The notes under the pieces were generated by a model. It ran no database searches, was not told where the DNA came from, and was given only the letters and a program-made list of their open reading frames with translations. The position numbers were made by a program, and so were the translations under genes. From the NCBI RefSeq assembly GCF_000633415.1, contig NZ_AYMV01000007.1:164028-228027 (forward strand): DNA of 64,000 bases, given 5' to 3'. The stretch is from Leucobacter sp. PH1c (GTDB lineage: Bacteria > Actinomycetota > Actinomycetes > Actinomycetales > Microbacteriaceae). This document shows, in pieces, positions 15,944 through 25,175 of this stretch (positions are counted from its first letter, which is position 1; each line of letters opens with the position of its first letter).

Positions 15944-17107
15944 CTAGTTCAGGTCGAGGAGCCAGCCGAGCACGAACGGGAAGGCGAAGAATGCGGCCCC
16001 GATCGCGCACACGAGCACGGTCTGCCAGACCCGGGAAGCGCGTGCGAGGCGCTGTCCGGGCTCGGCGACCTGAAGGCGCGGGCGTGCCGCGCGAGGATCG
16101 GTGTAGTGCTGCGCCTGGTGCCCGAGTTCGGCGCCCAGCACCTCCGCGAAGAGCAGCAGCGCGGTCGTCTCGCTCCGATCCCAGCGGCTGCGCACGCGGC
16201 GCGAGACGATCAGGATCCGGTCCTCCACGATCTCCACGTCCCAGTGCCGCCCGTGATCGATCAGCACGGCCATGACGTCGGGAGTGAGCAGCTCGAGCGC
16301 GTCGCGCGCATAGCCCTCGGGCGCATAGCACGCGAAGAAGCGGTCGAAGTCGCCCTCGAGCGAGAGACGCTGCGCACCGGCGAGAAACTCGCGGAGCTTC
16401 CCGTTCGCGAGCGAGTCGATCACGAGGTGCGGGAGCACGCGCGGTGCGCGCAGCTGGAGGTATCGGAACCCGCCGAGGGGACCGCGCGGCTCGTTCTTGC
16501 CGCCGGAGAAGCCGGCGATCGCGAGCTGCAGTTCGGGCTCCTGCCCGAGCCAGGAGCGGCCGGGTTCACCCACAACCTGCTGGGCGAGTGCGAAATTCGC
16601 GCGGAAGCGGGCGGCGTCGCCCGCGGCCGGAGCCTGCCCGAGGCGTCGCCGCCGCGCCGCACCTGCGGCCGTTCCGTCGACCGGCTCCGCGAAGAACAGC
16701 CCGCGCGCCGGGGGCGTCGCGCCGAGCCGGGCGAAGGTCAGCCCCCGCGCGTCGGCGAAGCGCTGGAAGGCGAGCTCACGGCGCAGTTCGCGCGGCCGCT
16801 CCAGCAGGGCGAGCGCGAGCACGCCGACGAGGAGCGCAGCCCAGAAGCCGGCCACCACGAGGAAGCCGCGCGCCCAGTCGAGCCAGGCGGGAAGCACGAT
16901 CGCGACGGGGAACTCGCTCGTGAGCGAGGTCCAGAGGAGCAGCAGCGCGAGCGCGGGGAGCACGAGCGCACCGCCGCAGGCGGCGCGCCAGAAGACGCGC
17001 GGCTCCGCCGCCCGCACCTCGCCCCAGCCGATGAAGCGGGGCCACTCGGAACGGAGCTGCGTGAGCCGCCCATCGGCCCCCGCGGCGGGCTGCCGCGGAT
17101 CGTGCAC
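15944..17107 (-). CDS. DUF3137-like membrane protein of unknown function
   Basis: This 387-residue protein has two adjacent membrane segments near the N-terminus (about 44-61 and 81-102), a long soluble middle, and one membrane segment at the extreme C-terminus (about 365-384). The middle contains LSLEGDFDRFFACYAPEGYA and ELLTPDVMAVLID-x-WDVEIVEDRIL, which resembles DUF3137-type actinobacterial membrane proteins. No catalytic motif is evident. The GTG start at 17107 directly abuts the ffh stop (17108), so it is probably the last gene of the ffh transcript. Function unknown. Confidence 0.75.
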   Translation of the reverse strand: MHDPRQPAAGADGRLTQLRSEWPRFIGWGEVRAAEPRVFWRAACGGALVLPALALLLLWTSLTSEFPVAIVLPAWLDWARGFLVVAGFWAALLVGVLALALLERPRELRRELAFQRFADARGLTFARLGATPPARGLFFAEPVDGTAAGAARRRRLGQAPAAGDAARFRANFALAQQVVGEPGRSWLGQEPELQLAIAGFSGGKNEPRGPLGGFRYLQLRAPRVLPHLVIDSLANGKLREFLAGAQRLSLEGDFDRFFACYAPEGYARDALELLTPDVMAVLIDHGRHWDVEIVEDRILIVSRRVRSRWDRSETTALLLFAEVLGAELGHQAQHYTDPRAARPRLQVAEPGQRLARASRVWQTVLVCAIGAAFFAFPFVLGWLLDLN

Positions 17108-18673
17108 CTAGCGGATGCCCTTGCCGAGCATCTGCTGCAGCTTGGCCAGGTCCTCCTCGGTGGGCTGCGCTCCCGCACCCTTGCCGAGACCGAAGCCCGA
17201 CCCCGTGGGCGCCTCAGCCGGCTTCGCGGCGATGCCCGCGGCTTCCTGGGCGCGCTTCGCCGGGTTACCCGAACGCTGCTTGCCCTTGCTCTTCGCCTGC
17301 TGCTTCTTCTTGCCGCCGTGACCGCCCATGCCGGGCATGGGGCCCATGCCCGGAATCTGGGGCACACCGCCGCGTGCGACGGTCTTCATCATCTTCGCGG
17401 CCTGCTCGAAGCGCTGCACAAGTGCGTTGACGTCGGTCACGGTCATGCCGGAGCCCCGCGCGATCCGGAGGCGGCGCGAGCCGTTCAGGATCTTCGGGTT
17501 CTGGCGCTCGGCCTTCGTCATCGACTGGATGATGGCCTCGGTGCGGACGATCTCGCGCTCGTCAAAGTTGTCGAGCTGCTCCTTCATCTTCCCCATGCCG
17601 GGGAGCATGCCCATCATCTTCTTGATGGAGCCCGCGCCGCGGAGCTGCTGCATCTGGCCGAGGAAGTCGTCGAGGGTGAACTCGTCCTTCGCGATCTTCT
17701 CGGCGACCTTGCGCGCCTCTTCCTCGTCGAAGGCGCTCTGCGCTTGCTCGATGAGGGTGAGGATATCGCCGAGGTCGAGGATGCGGCTCGCCATGCGGTC
17801 GGGGTGGAACGGCTCGAAGTCGCCGAGCCCCTCACCCGTCGACGCGAACAGGATCGGGCGACCGGTGACGCCGCGGATCGAGAGCGCCGCGCCGCCGCGG
17901 GCATCGCCGTCGAGCTTCGTCAGCACGACGCCCGTGAAGTCGACCCCCTCCTGGAAGGCCTGAGCCGTTGCGACCGCGTCCTGGCCGATCATCGCATCGA
18001 TGACGAAGAGGACCTCGTCCGGGTCGATCGCCGTGCGGATATCGGCGGCCTGCTGCATGAGCTCCTGGTCGACGCCAAGGCGGCCGGCCGTATCGACGAT
18101 CACGAAGTCGTACTGCTTCGAGCGGGCCTCGGCGACGCCCCCGCGGGCCACCGCGACCGGATCGCCCACGCCGTTGCCCGGCTCGGGCGCGTAGATCGCG
18201 ACACCCGCCTGCTCCGCGACCACACCGAGCTGCGTGACCGCGTTCGGGCGCTGGAGGTCACACGCGACCAGCATGGGCGTGTGCCCCTGATCCTTCAGCC
18301 ACTTCGCGAGCTTGCCCGCGAGCGTCGTCTTACCCGCACCCTGCAGGCCGGCGAGCATGATGATCGTCGGCGGCTTCTTCGCGAATTCCAGGCGGCGCTG
18401 CTCGCCGCCGAGGATCGCGACGAGCTCCTCGTTGACGATCTGCACGACCTGCTGGGCCGGGTTGAGTGCGGCGTTGACCTCGTCGCCGAGCGCGCGCTCG
18501 CGCACCTTGCCGGTGAAGTCCTTCACCACGTCGAGCGCGACGTCGGCCTCGAGCAGCGCGCGACGGATCTCGCGGACGGTGCTGTCCACATCCGACGCCG
18601 AGAGCTTGCCCTTCGCCCGCAGGTTCTTGAAGGTGTCGGTGAGCCGCGCAGAGAGGTTTCCGAAAGTAGCCAT
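17108..18673 (-). CDS. ffh: Signal recognition particle protein Ffh
   Basis: This 521-residue SRP54 protein has the N domain (1-90), the GTPase G domain with G1 GLQGAGKTT (109-117), DTAGR in FVIVDTAGRLG and TKLDGDARGG, and a Met-rich M domain (about 330-440) containing MMGMLPGMGKM. A low-complexity Gly/Lys/Ala tail follows. Ffh binds signal sequences with 4.5S RNA and docks with FtsY. A TAGAAT box lies nine bases before the ATG at 18673, suggesting a near-leaderless transcript. Confidence 0.96.
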   Translation of the reverse strand: MATFGNLSARLTDTFKNLRAKGKLSASDVDSTVREIRRALLEADVALDVVKDFTGKVRERALGDEVNAALNPAQQVVQIVNEELVAILGGEQRRLEFAKKPPTIIMLAGLQGAGKTTLAGKLAKWLKDQGHTPMLVACDLQRPNAVTQLGVVAEQAGVAIYAPEPGNGVGDPVAVARGGVAEARSKQYDFVIVDTAGRLGVDQELMQQAADIRTAIDPDEVLFVIDAMIGQDAVATAQAFQEGVDFTGVVLTKLDGDARGGAALSIRGVTGRPILFASTGEGLGDFEPFHPDRMASRILDLGDILTLIEQAQSAFDEEEARKVAEKIAKDEFTLDDFLGQMQQLRGAGSIKKMMGMLPGMGKMKEQLDNFDEREIVRTEAIIQSMTKAERQNPKILNGSRRLRIARGSGMTVTDVNALVQRFEQAAKMMKTVARGGVPQIPGMGPMPGMGGHGGKKKQQAKSKGKQRSGNPAKRAQEAAGIAAKPAEAPTGSGFGLGKGAGAQPTEEDLAKLQQMLGKGIR

Positions 18674-18682
18674 GATGGGTCG

Positions 18683-18688
18683 ATTCTA
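18683..18688 (-). promoter_or_regulatory. -10 box of ffh
   Basis: Minus-strand TAGAAT lies nine bases before the ffh ATG, so the leader would be only two or three bases. Confidence 0.45.
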
Positions 18689-18721
18689 GCCGTTCGCAGG
18701 GTGCGCGTGCGCACCAACCGG

Positions 18722-18754
18722 CTGCGGCCCGGGTCCTGAGGACCCGGGCCGCAG
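18722..18754 (-). terminator. Terminator after the 3-hydroxyacyl-CoA dehydrogenase gene
   Basis: A perfect 15-bp inverted repeat with a three-base loop (18722-18736 and 18740-18754) lies 14 bases after the stop at 18769 and before the ffh promoter. It has no T tract. Confidence 0.8.
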
Positions 18755-18768
18755 AGACGAGGTGCGGA

Positions 18769-19623
18769 CTACTTGCCGCTGTAGTCGTAGAAGCCGCGCC
18801 CGGCGCCCTTCCCGAGCCACCCCTTGTCGATGTACTCGCGCTTGATGTACGCGGCGAACTCCTGCATCTCGGGGTCCTCGCTCGCGAGCCCCAACTGGTA
18901 GGGAGTCATCATGCCGACGACGTCGTAGATCTCGAACGGTCCGCTCGGCGCGCCCGTGGCGATCTTCCACGTCTTGTCGATGTCCTCGGGCGTTGCGACC
19001 CCGCGCACGAGGAGGTGCGCCGCCGCATTGAGGAAGGGCACGAGGAGGGAGTTGAGCACGTACCCGGGCTGCTCCTTGTGGATCCGGATCGGCACCATGC
19101 CGATCTCCTCGGCGAACTGCGCGACGGCCTCGAACGCTGCGGGGTCGGTGCCCTCGTGGCCCATCACCTCGCCCACGTTGAACTTCCACACCTCGTTCGC
19201 GAAGTGCAGGGCGAGGAACTTCTCGGGGCGGCCGGTGAACGGCGCGATTTCGCTCGGCAGCAGGGTCGAAGAGTTCGTGGCGAAGATCGTCTTCGCGGGA
19301 GCGAGTGCCCCCACCTGCTCCCAGGTGCTTTGCTTGATGTCGAGCCGCTCCGGCACGGCTTCGATCACGAGGTCCGCGTCCGAGAGCGCGTCGGCGAGGT
19401 CGGAGGAGGTGCGGATGCGGGCCACCGCGGCGTCGAGCTTCTCGGGCGTCGCGTCCGGCAGGTCACGCAGGTAGAGCGGCTTCAGATACTCCCAGCGCGC
19501 CGCGAGTTTGGCGAGGATCTCGTCGTTCAGGTCGTACGCGACGACCTGCTTCCCCGAGTACGCCGCCTGGAAGATGATCTGGGATCCGAGGACGCCGGTG
19601 CCCAGGACGGTGAGGTTCTGCAT
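18769..19623 (-). CDS. 3-hydroxyacyl-CoA dehydrogenase
   Basis: This 284-residue protein has an N-terminal Rossmann fold with VLGTGVLGSQI (5-15) and a C-terminal 3HCDH domain. The family motif E-A-V-P-E appears in DLVIEAVPERLDIK, and the catalytic His lies in FLALHFANEVWK. GYVLNSLLVPFLNAAAHLL is the conserved dimer helix. It oxidises 3-hydroxyacyl-CoA (for example 3-hydroxybutyryl-CoA) with NAD. It sits alone between ftsY and ffh, normally adjacent genes in actinobacteria, with its own terminator, and looks like a later insertion. Confidence 0.9.
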   Translation of the reverse strand: MQNLTVLGTGVLGSQIIFQAAYSGKQVVAYDLNDEILAKLAARWEYLKPLYLRDLPDATPEKLDAAVARIRTSSDLADALSDADLVIEAVPERLDIKQSTWEQVGALAPAKTIFATNSSTLLPSEIAPFTGRPEKFLALHFANEVWKFNVGEVMGHEGTDPAAFEAVAQFAEEIGMVPIRIHKEQPGYVLNSLLVPFLNAAAHLLVRGVATPEDIDKTWKIATGAPSGPFEIYDVVGMMTPYQLGLASEDPEMQEFAAYIKREYIDKGWLGKGAGRGFYDYSGK

Positions 19624-19782
19624 GTCTACCCTTTCTCGAACGCCCCGCCGGGTTGGCGTGGCTTTCGGTCCGGCGGCCGCAGCTCGTGGCTCGGCCGTCA
19701 GGCCTCATTCTTCAGGTATACCGCACTTTTATACTCAATCGTCAGTTTTTCGCGACGGGCGGAAGAAACTGCGGCGGCGGGG

Positions 19783-20658
19783 TTATCCGACGAGCTGCTG
19801 CGCGAAGACGTGCGGGGTGAAGCCCGTGAGATCCGTGATCCCCTCGCCCTGGCCGACGAGCTTGATCGGCAGCCCCGTCTTCTCCTGCACCGCGAGCACG
19901 AAACCGCCCTTGGCGGAGCCGTCGAGCTTCGTGAGCACGAGCCCGGTGACGCCCGCGTGCTCGATGAAGGCCTCCGCCTGCGCGAGCCCGTTCTGCCCCG
20001 TCGTCGCGTCGAGCACGAGCAGCACCTCCGACACCGGCGCCTGCTTCTCGATCACGCGACGCACCTTGCCGAGCTCGTCCATGAGCCCGCCCTTGGTCTG
20101 CAGCCGCCCGGCCGTGTCGATAATCGCGATCTCGAACTCGTCCTCGATCGCCCGCTGCACCGTCTGGAACGCGACGGAGGCCGGATCCTGCCCCTGCTGC
20201 TGGGGCTTCACGATCTCGACGCCGGCGCGATCCGCCCACGTGGCGAGCTGCTCGACGGCGGCGGCGCGGAACGTGTCCGCCGCGCCGACGATGATCCGCT
20301 TGTCGAAGTTCTTCAGGTAGTTGGCGAACTTCCCGATGGTGGTCGTCTTGCCGACGCCATTGACGCCCACGACGAGGATCACGGCGGGCCGTTCGGAGAG
20401 CCGCAGGGTGGGATCGTACTTCGCGAGGCGCTCCTCGACGGCGTCCCGGAGCATGCTCCGGAGCTCCGTGACCTCAGTGACGCGGTGCCGCTCCACGTCC
20501 TCGCGGAGCTGGTCGAGGATGCTCTCCGTGACATCCGGGCCGAAATCGGCGGTGATGAGCGCGGTCTCCAGCTCGTCCCACGTATCCTCGGTGATCAGCG
20601 CGGGGCCGCTGAAGATGTTGCGGAATGCCTTCGAGAAAGACCAGGATCGCTCAGCCAT
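19783..20658 (-). CDS. ftsY: Signal recognition particle receptor FtsY
   Basis: This 291-residue protein has a short N domain and the SRP GTPase domain: G1 VGVNGVGKTT (97-106), DTAGRLQTKG, TKLDGSAKGG and the C-terminal GQGEGITDLTGF. The acidic A domain of enterobacterial FtsY is absent; the N-terminus MAERSWSFSKAFRNIFSG contains only a short amphipathic segment for membrane contact. It docks Ffh-ribosome complexes at the membrane. TAGACT six bases before the ATG predicts a leaderless transcript, although smc lies only 61 bases upstream in the same direction. Confidence 0.95.
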   Translation of the reverse strand: MAERSWSFSKAFRNIFSGPALITEDTWDELETALITADFGPDVTESILDQLREDVERHRVTEVTELRSMLRDAVEERLAKYDPTLRLSERPAVILVVGVNGVGKTTTIGKFANYLKNFDKRIIVGAADTFRAAAVEQLATWADRAGVEIVKPQQQGQDPASVAFQTVQRAIEDEFEIAIIDTAGRLQTKGGLMDELGKVRRVIEKQAPVSEVLLVLDATTGQNGLAQAEAFIEHAGVTGLVLTKLDGSAKGGFVLAVQEKTGLPIKLVGQGEGITDLTGFTPHVFAQQLVG

Positions 20659-20664
20659 ACCCCG

Positions 20665-20670
20665 AGTCTA
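20665..20670 (-). promoter_or_regulatory. -10 box of ftsY (leaderless)
   Basis: Minus-strand TAGACT ends six bases before the ftsY ATG at 20658. Confidence 0.5.
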
Positions 20671-20719
20671 GCGGTGGGCGTCACCGCGACCGGCCCCAAC
20701 CGCCAGCGCACGGGAGCGG

Positions 20720-23700
20720 TCAGTCCTCGCGGGTGATCCGCTGTCCCACGACGGCGGAGATCCCGTCCTGCCGCATCGAGACGCCGTAGAGCGCATCAGC
20801 GATCTCCATGGTGCGCTTCTGGTGCGTGATGATGATGAGCTGCGAGTTCTCCCGCAAGCGCTCGAACACCTGCAGCAGCCGCCCGAGGTTCGCGTCGTCG
20901 AGCGCCGCTTCGACCTCGTCGACGATGTAGAACGGGCTCGGCCGAGCCTGGAAGATCGCGATGAGCCAGGCGACCGCTGCGAGGGAGCGCTCACCGCCGG
21001 AGAGCAGCGAGAGCCGCTCGACCTGCTTGCCCGCGGGGCGGACCGTCATCTCGATGCCTGTCCCGAGGAGGTCGTCGGGCGAGGTGAGTGCGATCTCGCC
21101 GGATCCGCCGGGGAACAAGATCGGGAAGACCTCCGCGAACGCTGTCCGCGTGTCCTCGAATGCCGCGGCGAAGATGCCCTCCATCTTCTCGTCGAGCTCG
21201 GCGATGATCGCGAGCAGATCGGCGCGCGTCTTCGTGAGGTCGGCGAGCTGCTCGGAGAGGAACGCATGACGCTGCTCCAGCGCGGCGAACTCCTCCAGCG
21301 CGAGCGGGTTGATCCGGCCGAGCTCCGCAAGACGCCGCTCGGCGCGGGCGAGGCGCTTCTCCTGCTCGGCGCGCACGAACGGGCGGGTGCGCGGTGCGCT
21401 CGCACTGCGCTCCCCCGCGTCCGCCTGAGCGCGCGCGGCGCCCTCGGGGCGCGCGCGGTCCTCTGCTGCGCTTGCGTCTGCGTCGTCGAGGCCGAGTTCG
21501 GCCGCGAGCTCCGCTTCGAGCGCGTTCGCGTAGCGCGGGGCCTCAGCGCCCCGCTCGGGCTCCGGCGCTGCGGAGCGCCCCGCTTCGTCACCCTCGTCCG
21601 CTTCGGGGATCGGCTGGTCCGGACCGTACTCCGCGATGAGCACGTCCTCGACGAGACCGAGCTCGTTGCCGGCGCGTTCGAGCAGCCCGGAGAGCTGAAG
21701 CTTGCGCTCGTAACTCTTCAGTTCGGCACCGTGCACGCGATCGGTGAGGCCCTGGAGCAGCTGCCGCAGCTCGGCGTCCTCTGCGCGGAGGAGCGTGAGC
21801 TCCTGGCTGTGCCGCGCCCGCTCGGCCTCGGCCTGCTGCTGGGCGATGCGGGCCTCCGCGAGCGAGCGGTCGCACGCATCGAGAATGCCGGGGAGGATCG
21901 CGGCCACGCGCTCGGCCTGGGCGACCTGGCGCGCGCGGAGCACAGCCCGGCGCGCCGCCTCCTCCGCAGCCCGCTGCTCGGCGGCGAGCTGCGCGACGAG
22001 CGTCTCGTGCCGGGAGCGCCCGGCGCGGGAGCGCTCACGCGCGGTCTCGAGCGCGAGCCTGCGCTCCAGCTCGGCGGCGCGGGCGGTCTCGACCTCGATC
22101 AGTACGCCGTCGCGCTGCCCGGCATCGAGGATCGGCCGCGGCGTGGCCTCCGCCTCCCGCAGCGCGCGCTCGGCCTGAGCCGCGTCGTCCGCGAGCGGGG
22201 CGGCGGAGGCGACGACGCCCGCGAGCCCGTGCTCGGCGCGCTCGAGTTCCGCCGCAGCGGCGTCCGCCCGGGTGCTCAGCCGGTTGCGCTCCTTCGCGAG
22301 ATCCGCGAGCCGGGCGTCGGCGGCGCGCAGCTCGGCGAACGACTCCTGAGCCGCCGACTTCGCCCGCGCGGAGACCGTGCGCAGCTCCGCGAGCTCGGCT
22401 TCCGTCTCGGCGAGCTCCTCGGCGAGCCTGGCCCGGCGCTCGGACGCCTGCTCGAGTTCTGCGGTGAGCTCGATGCGCGACGGGGCGCCGCCGGATCCGC
22501 CGGTCAGCGTGTGCGCGGTCAGCACCTCCCCGGCGCTCGTCACGACGGTGAAGCCGCCGTCGGGGAGGCGCTCTCGAAGCGCGGTCGCCGCAGCGACCGC
22601 GGCGGGGAGGTCCGCCGCGATGTAGCTCCGCGAGAGCAGCCCGTGCACACCGTCGGGCGCCGTCTCCAGCACGTCGACAGCGCGGGTGAGGCCGGGCACC
22701 TCGGGCGCCTCTGCCGCGAGTGCGGCGCACTCGGCGAGGACCACCCGCACGCGGCCGAGGTCCCGATCCCGCGCGAGCCCCACCGCTTCCGCGCCCGCGG
22801 GGGCATCCACGACGAGGAGGGCATCGGCGAAGGTGCCGAGCGCGGCGCCGATGGCGGCCTCGGAGCCCTCGCGCACGCGGACGTGCTCGGCCACCCGGCC
22901 GCTCATGCCCGGGCCCGCCTCGGCGAGCAGCGCCTCGGACGCGTCGCGCTGGTCGAGCGCTCGCGTGAGCGCCGCGACCCGCGCATCGAGCCCGGCGCGC
23001 TCCTGCTCCAGGCCGTGGAGGCGGTCGCGGGCGGCATCCCGCTGCTCCTCCGAGCGGGCCTGGGCCTCCTGCGCCGCGCGGTACGCGTCGTCGAGCCCGC
23101 CTTCGGGAGCCTCAGCGGCCTCCTCGCTCGCTTCGAACGCGGCGAGCGCTTCCCTGGCCTCGCTCAGCCGGGCGCCGGCCTGCGCGACGGCGTGCTCGCG
23201 CCGCGCGATCTCCTCGCCCACGGTCTCGTGCTTCTGCGCGGCGGCCTCCGCCCGGCCGCGGAGCTGCGAGAGCTCCAAGTCGTGCTTCGAGACGAGCGCG
23301 CTCTGCGCGGCGATGTGCTCGTCGATCGCGTCGAGCGCCCGCTGCGCCGCCCGGGTCGCGGCACCGGCGCGCTCCCACTCTTCCTCCGCGACGGGCACGG
23401 CCGCCTCGAGCCGCTCGGCCTCGGCCCGCGCCTCGTCGACGGCGGCCTGCCCAATCCGAGACAGCTGCTCGGGTGCCTCGGCCTGCGTCGCGAGGAAGGT
23501 GAGGCGCTGCTGCGTCTGGGCGAAGAGGCCGCGCAGCTTCGCCTGCACCGATTCGAGCCCGATCGTCACACGCCGGGCGGCGTCGAGCTCGTCGCTCTGC
23601 TGCTCGGCCTCGAGCCGCTGGATGCGCAGCTGCTTCTGCTCCGTCTGCTCTTGCAGCACGATCCGCTCCGAGTGGCGCTCCGCCTCATCCCGGGAGAGCG

Positions 23701-24427
23701 CATCGAGCTCTGCACGCACGCGCGCGACGTCGTCAGCCAGGAGGCGGGCCTTCGCGTCGCGCACCTCCGCGGCGATGCCCTGCGCGGCCCGGGCCACCTC
23801 CGCCTGGCGACCGAGCGGCTTCAGCTGGCGGCGGATCTCCCCCGCGAGATCGTTCAGGCGGGTGAGGTTCGTCTCCATCGCGTCGAGTTTGCGGAGCGTC
23901 CGCTCCTTGCGGCGCCGGTGCTTGAGGATCCCCGCGGCTTCCTCGATGAAGCCCCGCCGGTCTTCCGGGGTTGCGCGGAGCACGGCGTCGAGCTGCCCCT
24001 GCCCCACGATCACGTGCATCTCGCGGCCGAGACCCGAGTCGCTCAGGAGTTCCTGCACATCGAGCAGCCGGCACGCCTCGCCGTTGATCGCGTACTCGCT
24101 CGAGCCGTTGCGGAACAGCGTGCGGCTGATCGTCACCTCGGTGTACTCGATCGGCAGCGCGCCGTCCGAGTTGTCGATCGTGAGGCGCACCTCGGCGCGG
24201 CCGAGCGGCCCGCGCGTCGCGGTGCCCGCGAAGATGACGTCCTCCATCTTCCCGCCGCGGAGGGTCTTCGCACCCTGCTCGCCCATCACCCAGGCGAGCG
24301 CGTCGACCACGTTCGATTTGCCCGATCCGTTGGGGCCGACGATCGCGGTGACGCCCGGCTCGAACTGGAAGGTCGTCGGCTGCGCGAACGACTTGAAGCC
24401 CTTGAGAGTGAGGCTCTTCAGGTGCAC
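20720..24427 (-). CDS. smc: Chromosome segregation protein SMC
   Basis: The protein has 1235 residues from this start. Head motifs are Walker A GPNGSGKSN (31-39), the C-terminal signature LSLLSGGERSLAA and Walker B PFYIVDEVEAALDD. Two long coiled coils rich in Ala, Glu and Arg flank a Gly-rich hinge near the middle (about 500-640). SMC organises and segregates chromosomes with ScpAB. The GTG at 24427 gives the canonical start MHLKSLTLKGFKSFA and has a perfect GGGAGGAGG site close upstream. An in-frame GTG at 24463 (12 residues earlier) lies just after a -10-like box and is the alternative. Confidence 0.94.
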   Translation of the reverse strand: MHLKSLTLKGFKSFAQPTTFQFEPGVTAIVGPNGSGKSNVVDALAWVMGEQGAKTLRGGKMEDVIFAGTATRGPLGRAEVRLTIDNSDGALPIEYTEVTISRTLFRNGSSEYAINGEACRLLDVQELLSDSGLGREMHVIVGQGQLDAVLRATPEDRRGFIEEAAGILKHRRRKERTLRKLDAMETNLTRLNDLAGEIRRQLKPLGRQAEVARAAQGIAAEVRDAKARLLADDVARVRAELDALSRDEAERHSERIVLQEQTEQKQLRIQRLEAEQQSDELDAARRVTIGLESVQAKLRGLFAQTQQRLTFLATQAEAPEQLSRIGQAAVDEARAEAERLEAAVPVAEEEWERAGAATRAAQRALDAIDEHIAAQSALVSKHDLELSQLRGRAEAAAQKHETVGEEIARREHAVAQAGARLSEAREALAAFEASEEAAEAPEGGLDDAYRAAQEAQARSEEQRDAARDRLHGLEQERAGLDARVAALTRALDQRDASEALLAEAGPGMSGRVAEHVRVREGSEAAIGAALGTFADALLVVDAPAGAEAVGLARDRDLGRVRVVLAECAALAAEAPEVPGLTRAVDVLETAPDGVHGLLSRSYIAADLPAAVAAATALRERLPDGGFTVVTSAGEVLTAHTLTGGSGGAPSRIELTAELEQASERRARLAEELAETEAELAELRTVSARAKSAAQESFAELRAADARLADLAKERNRLSTRADAAAAELERAEHGLAGVVASAAPLADDAAQAERALREAEATPRPILDAGQRDGVLIEVETARAAELERRLALETARERSRAGRSRHETLVAQLAAEQRAAEEAARRAVLRARQVAQAERVAAILPGILDACDRSLAEARIAQQQAEAERARHSQELTLLRAEDAELRQLLQGLTDRVHGAELKSYERKLQLSGLLERAGNELGLVEDVLIAEYGPDQPIPEADEGDEAGRSAAPEPERGAEAPRYANALEAELAAELGLDDADASAAEDRARPEGAARAQADAGERSASAPRTRPFVRAEQEKRLARAERRLAELGRINPLALEEFAALEQRHAFLSEQLADLTKTRADLLAIIAELDEKMEGIFAAAFEDTRTAFAEVFPILFPGGSGEIALTSPDDLLGTGIEMTVRPAGKQVERLSLLSGGERSLAAVAWLIAIFQARPSPFYIVDEVEAALDDANLGRLLQVFERLRENSQLIIITHQKRTMEIADALYGVSMRQDGISAVVGQRITRED

Positions 24428-24471
24428 GCTGCCTCCTCCCGGTCCCGCATCGGCCACGGACACTCCCCCTG

Positions 24472-24477
24472 AGCTTA
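24472..24477 (-). promoter_or_regulatory. -10 box of smc
   Basis: Minus-strand TAAGCT lies eight bases before GTG 24463 and about 45 before GTG 24427. It could give a leaderless smc mRNA or a short leader carrying the GGGAGGAGG site. Confidence 0.4.
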
Positions 24478-24539
24478 GCGGGGACCGGGCGCCGTGCTGC
24501 GGAAGACGCGGGCGCGGTGCGCCGGCGCCGCTGCCCGGC

Positions 24540-25100
24540 CTAGGCCTTGGCGACCTCCACCGCGATCGGCGTCGGGTTCGCGAAGAGGTCGTAGACGGGG
24601 CAGTTCACGTCCACCGCGTCGCGCAGCTGCTCGTAGCGCTCCTGCGTCTCGGGCCCCGTGAGCTCGATGCGCAGCCGGATCGCGCTAAACCCGGGGCGCA
24701 CGGTGTCGTCCTTTCCGAGGAGCCGCGCCGCATCGATGTCACCCTCGGCGGTGACGTCGATGTCGTCGAGCTGGATCCCGAGCGCCTGCGCGTAGAGGCG
24801 GTACACGACGACCTGGCAGCCGATGAGCGCGCCGAGTGCGAGCTCGACGGGGCTCGGGGCGACGTCGTCGCCGGCGAGCGGTGCGGGCTCGTCGATCACA
24901 AACTCGTGCCGGCCGGAGCGGAGGCGGGTCGCAACGGCGCCCTCTCCGGAGCCGGTGACCCGGTAGGTCAGCTTCGAGGAGTCGCGGCGCGCGTCGATGC
25001 GCTCGCTCCAGGCGGCGCCCGCCTCGGTGAGGCGGTCGGCGCGGGCTGCGGCCGCGATCTCGGGAATGGCGATGGTGGGGGCTGCGGTGAGGGTCGTCAT
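24540..25100 (-). CDS. OsmC family protein
   Basis: This 186-residue protein has the OsmC/Ohr fold. The two conserved cysteines are in ALGALIGCQVVVYRLYA (about residue 93) and DAVDVNCPVYDLF (about 168), with Arg-containing strands before each. Such proteins reduce organic hydroperoxides with a Cys pair, but this OsmC-like branch (CPVYDL ending) is less well characterised than Ohr, so substrate is uncertain. The ATG at 25100 lies seven bases after a TAGCGT box. Confidence 0.88.
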   Translation of the reverse strand: MTTLTAAPTIAIPEIAAAARADRLTEAGAAWSERIDARRDSSKLTYRVTGSGEGAVATRLRSGRHEFVIDEPAPLAGDDVAPSPVELALGALIGCQVVVYRLYAQALGIQLDDIDVTAEGDIDAARLLGKDDTVRPGFSAIRLRIELTGPETQERYEQLRDAVDVNCPVYDLFANPTPIAVEVAKA

Positions 25101-25107
25101 GCGGGCC

Positions 25108-25113
25108 ACGCTA
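25108..25113 (-). promoter_or_regulatory. -10 box of the osmC-like gene (leaderless)
   Basis: Minus-strand TAGCGT ends seven bases before the ATG at 25100. Confidence 0.45.
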
Positions 25114-25175
25114 GCCGCGCGCTCCGGCGTGCGCACGCGGCGCCGACACACGCGGTCACGGTGCGTCACGGAGCG

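Noticed and set aside
19714..19745. A/T-rich GTATA/TATAC patch between ftsY and the dehydrogenase as a defined promoter
   Set aside because: Several overlapping -10-like boxes (TATAAA, TATACC) exist but none has a suitable -35 or a leaderless distance, so no single promoter can be chosen.
20822..24472. A 1216-codon open frame on the plus strand opposite smc
   Set aside because: High GC coding DNA of this kind leaves long antisense frames open. The translation is Arg/Leu/Gly-rich without any domain, and smc on the other strand is unmistakable.
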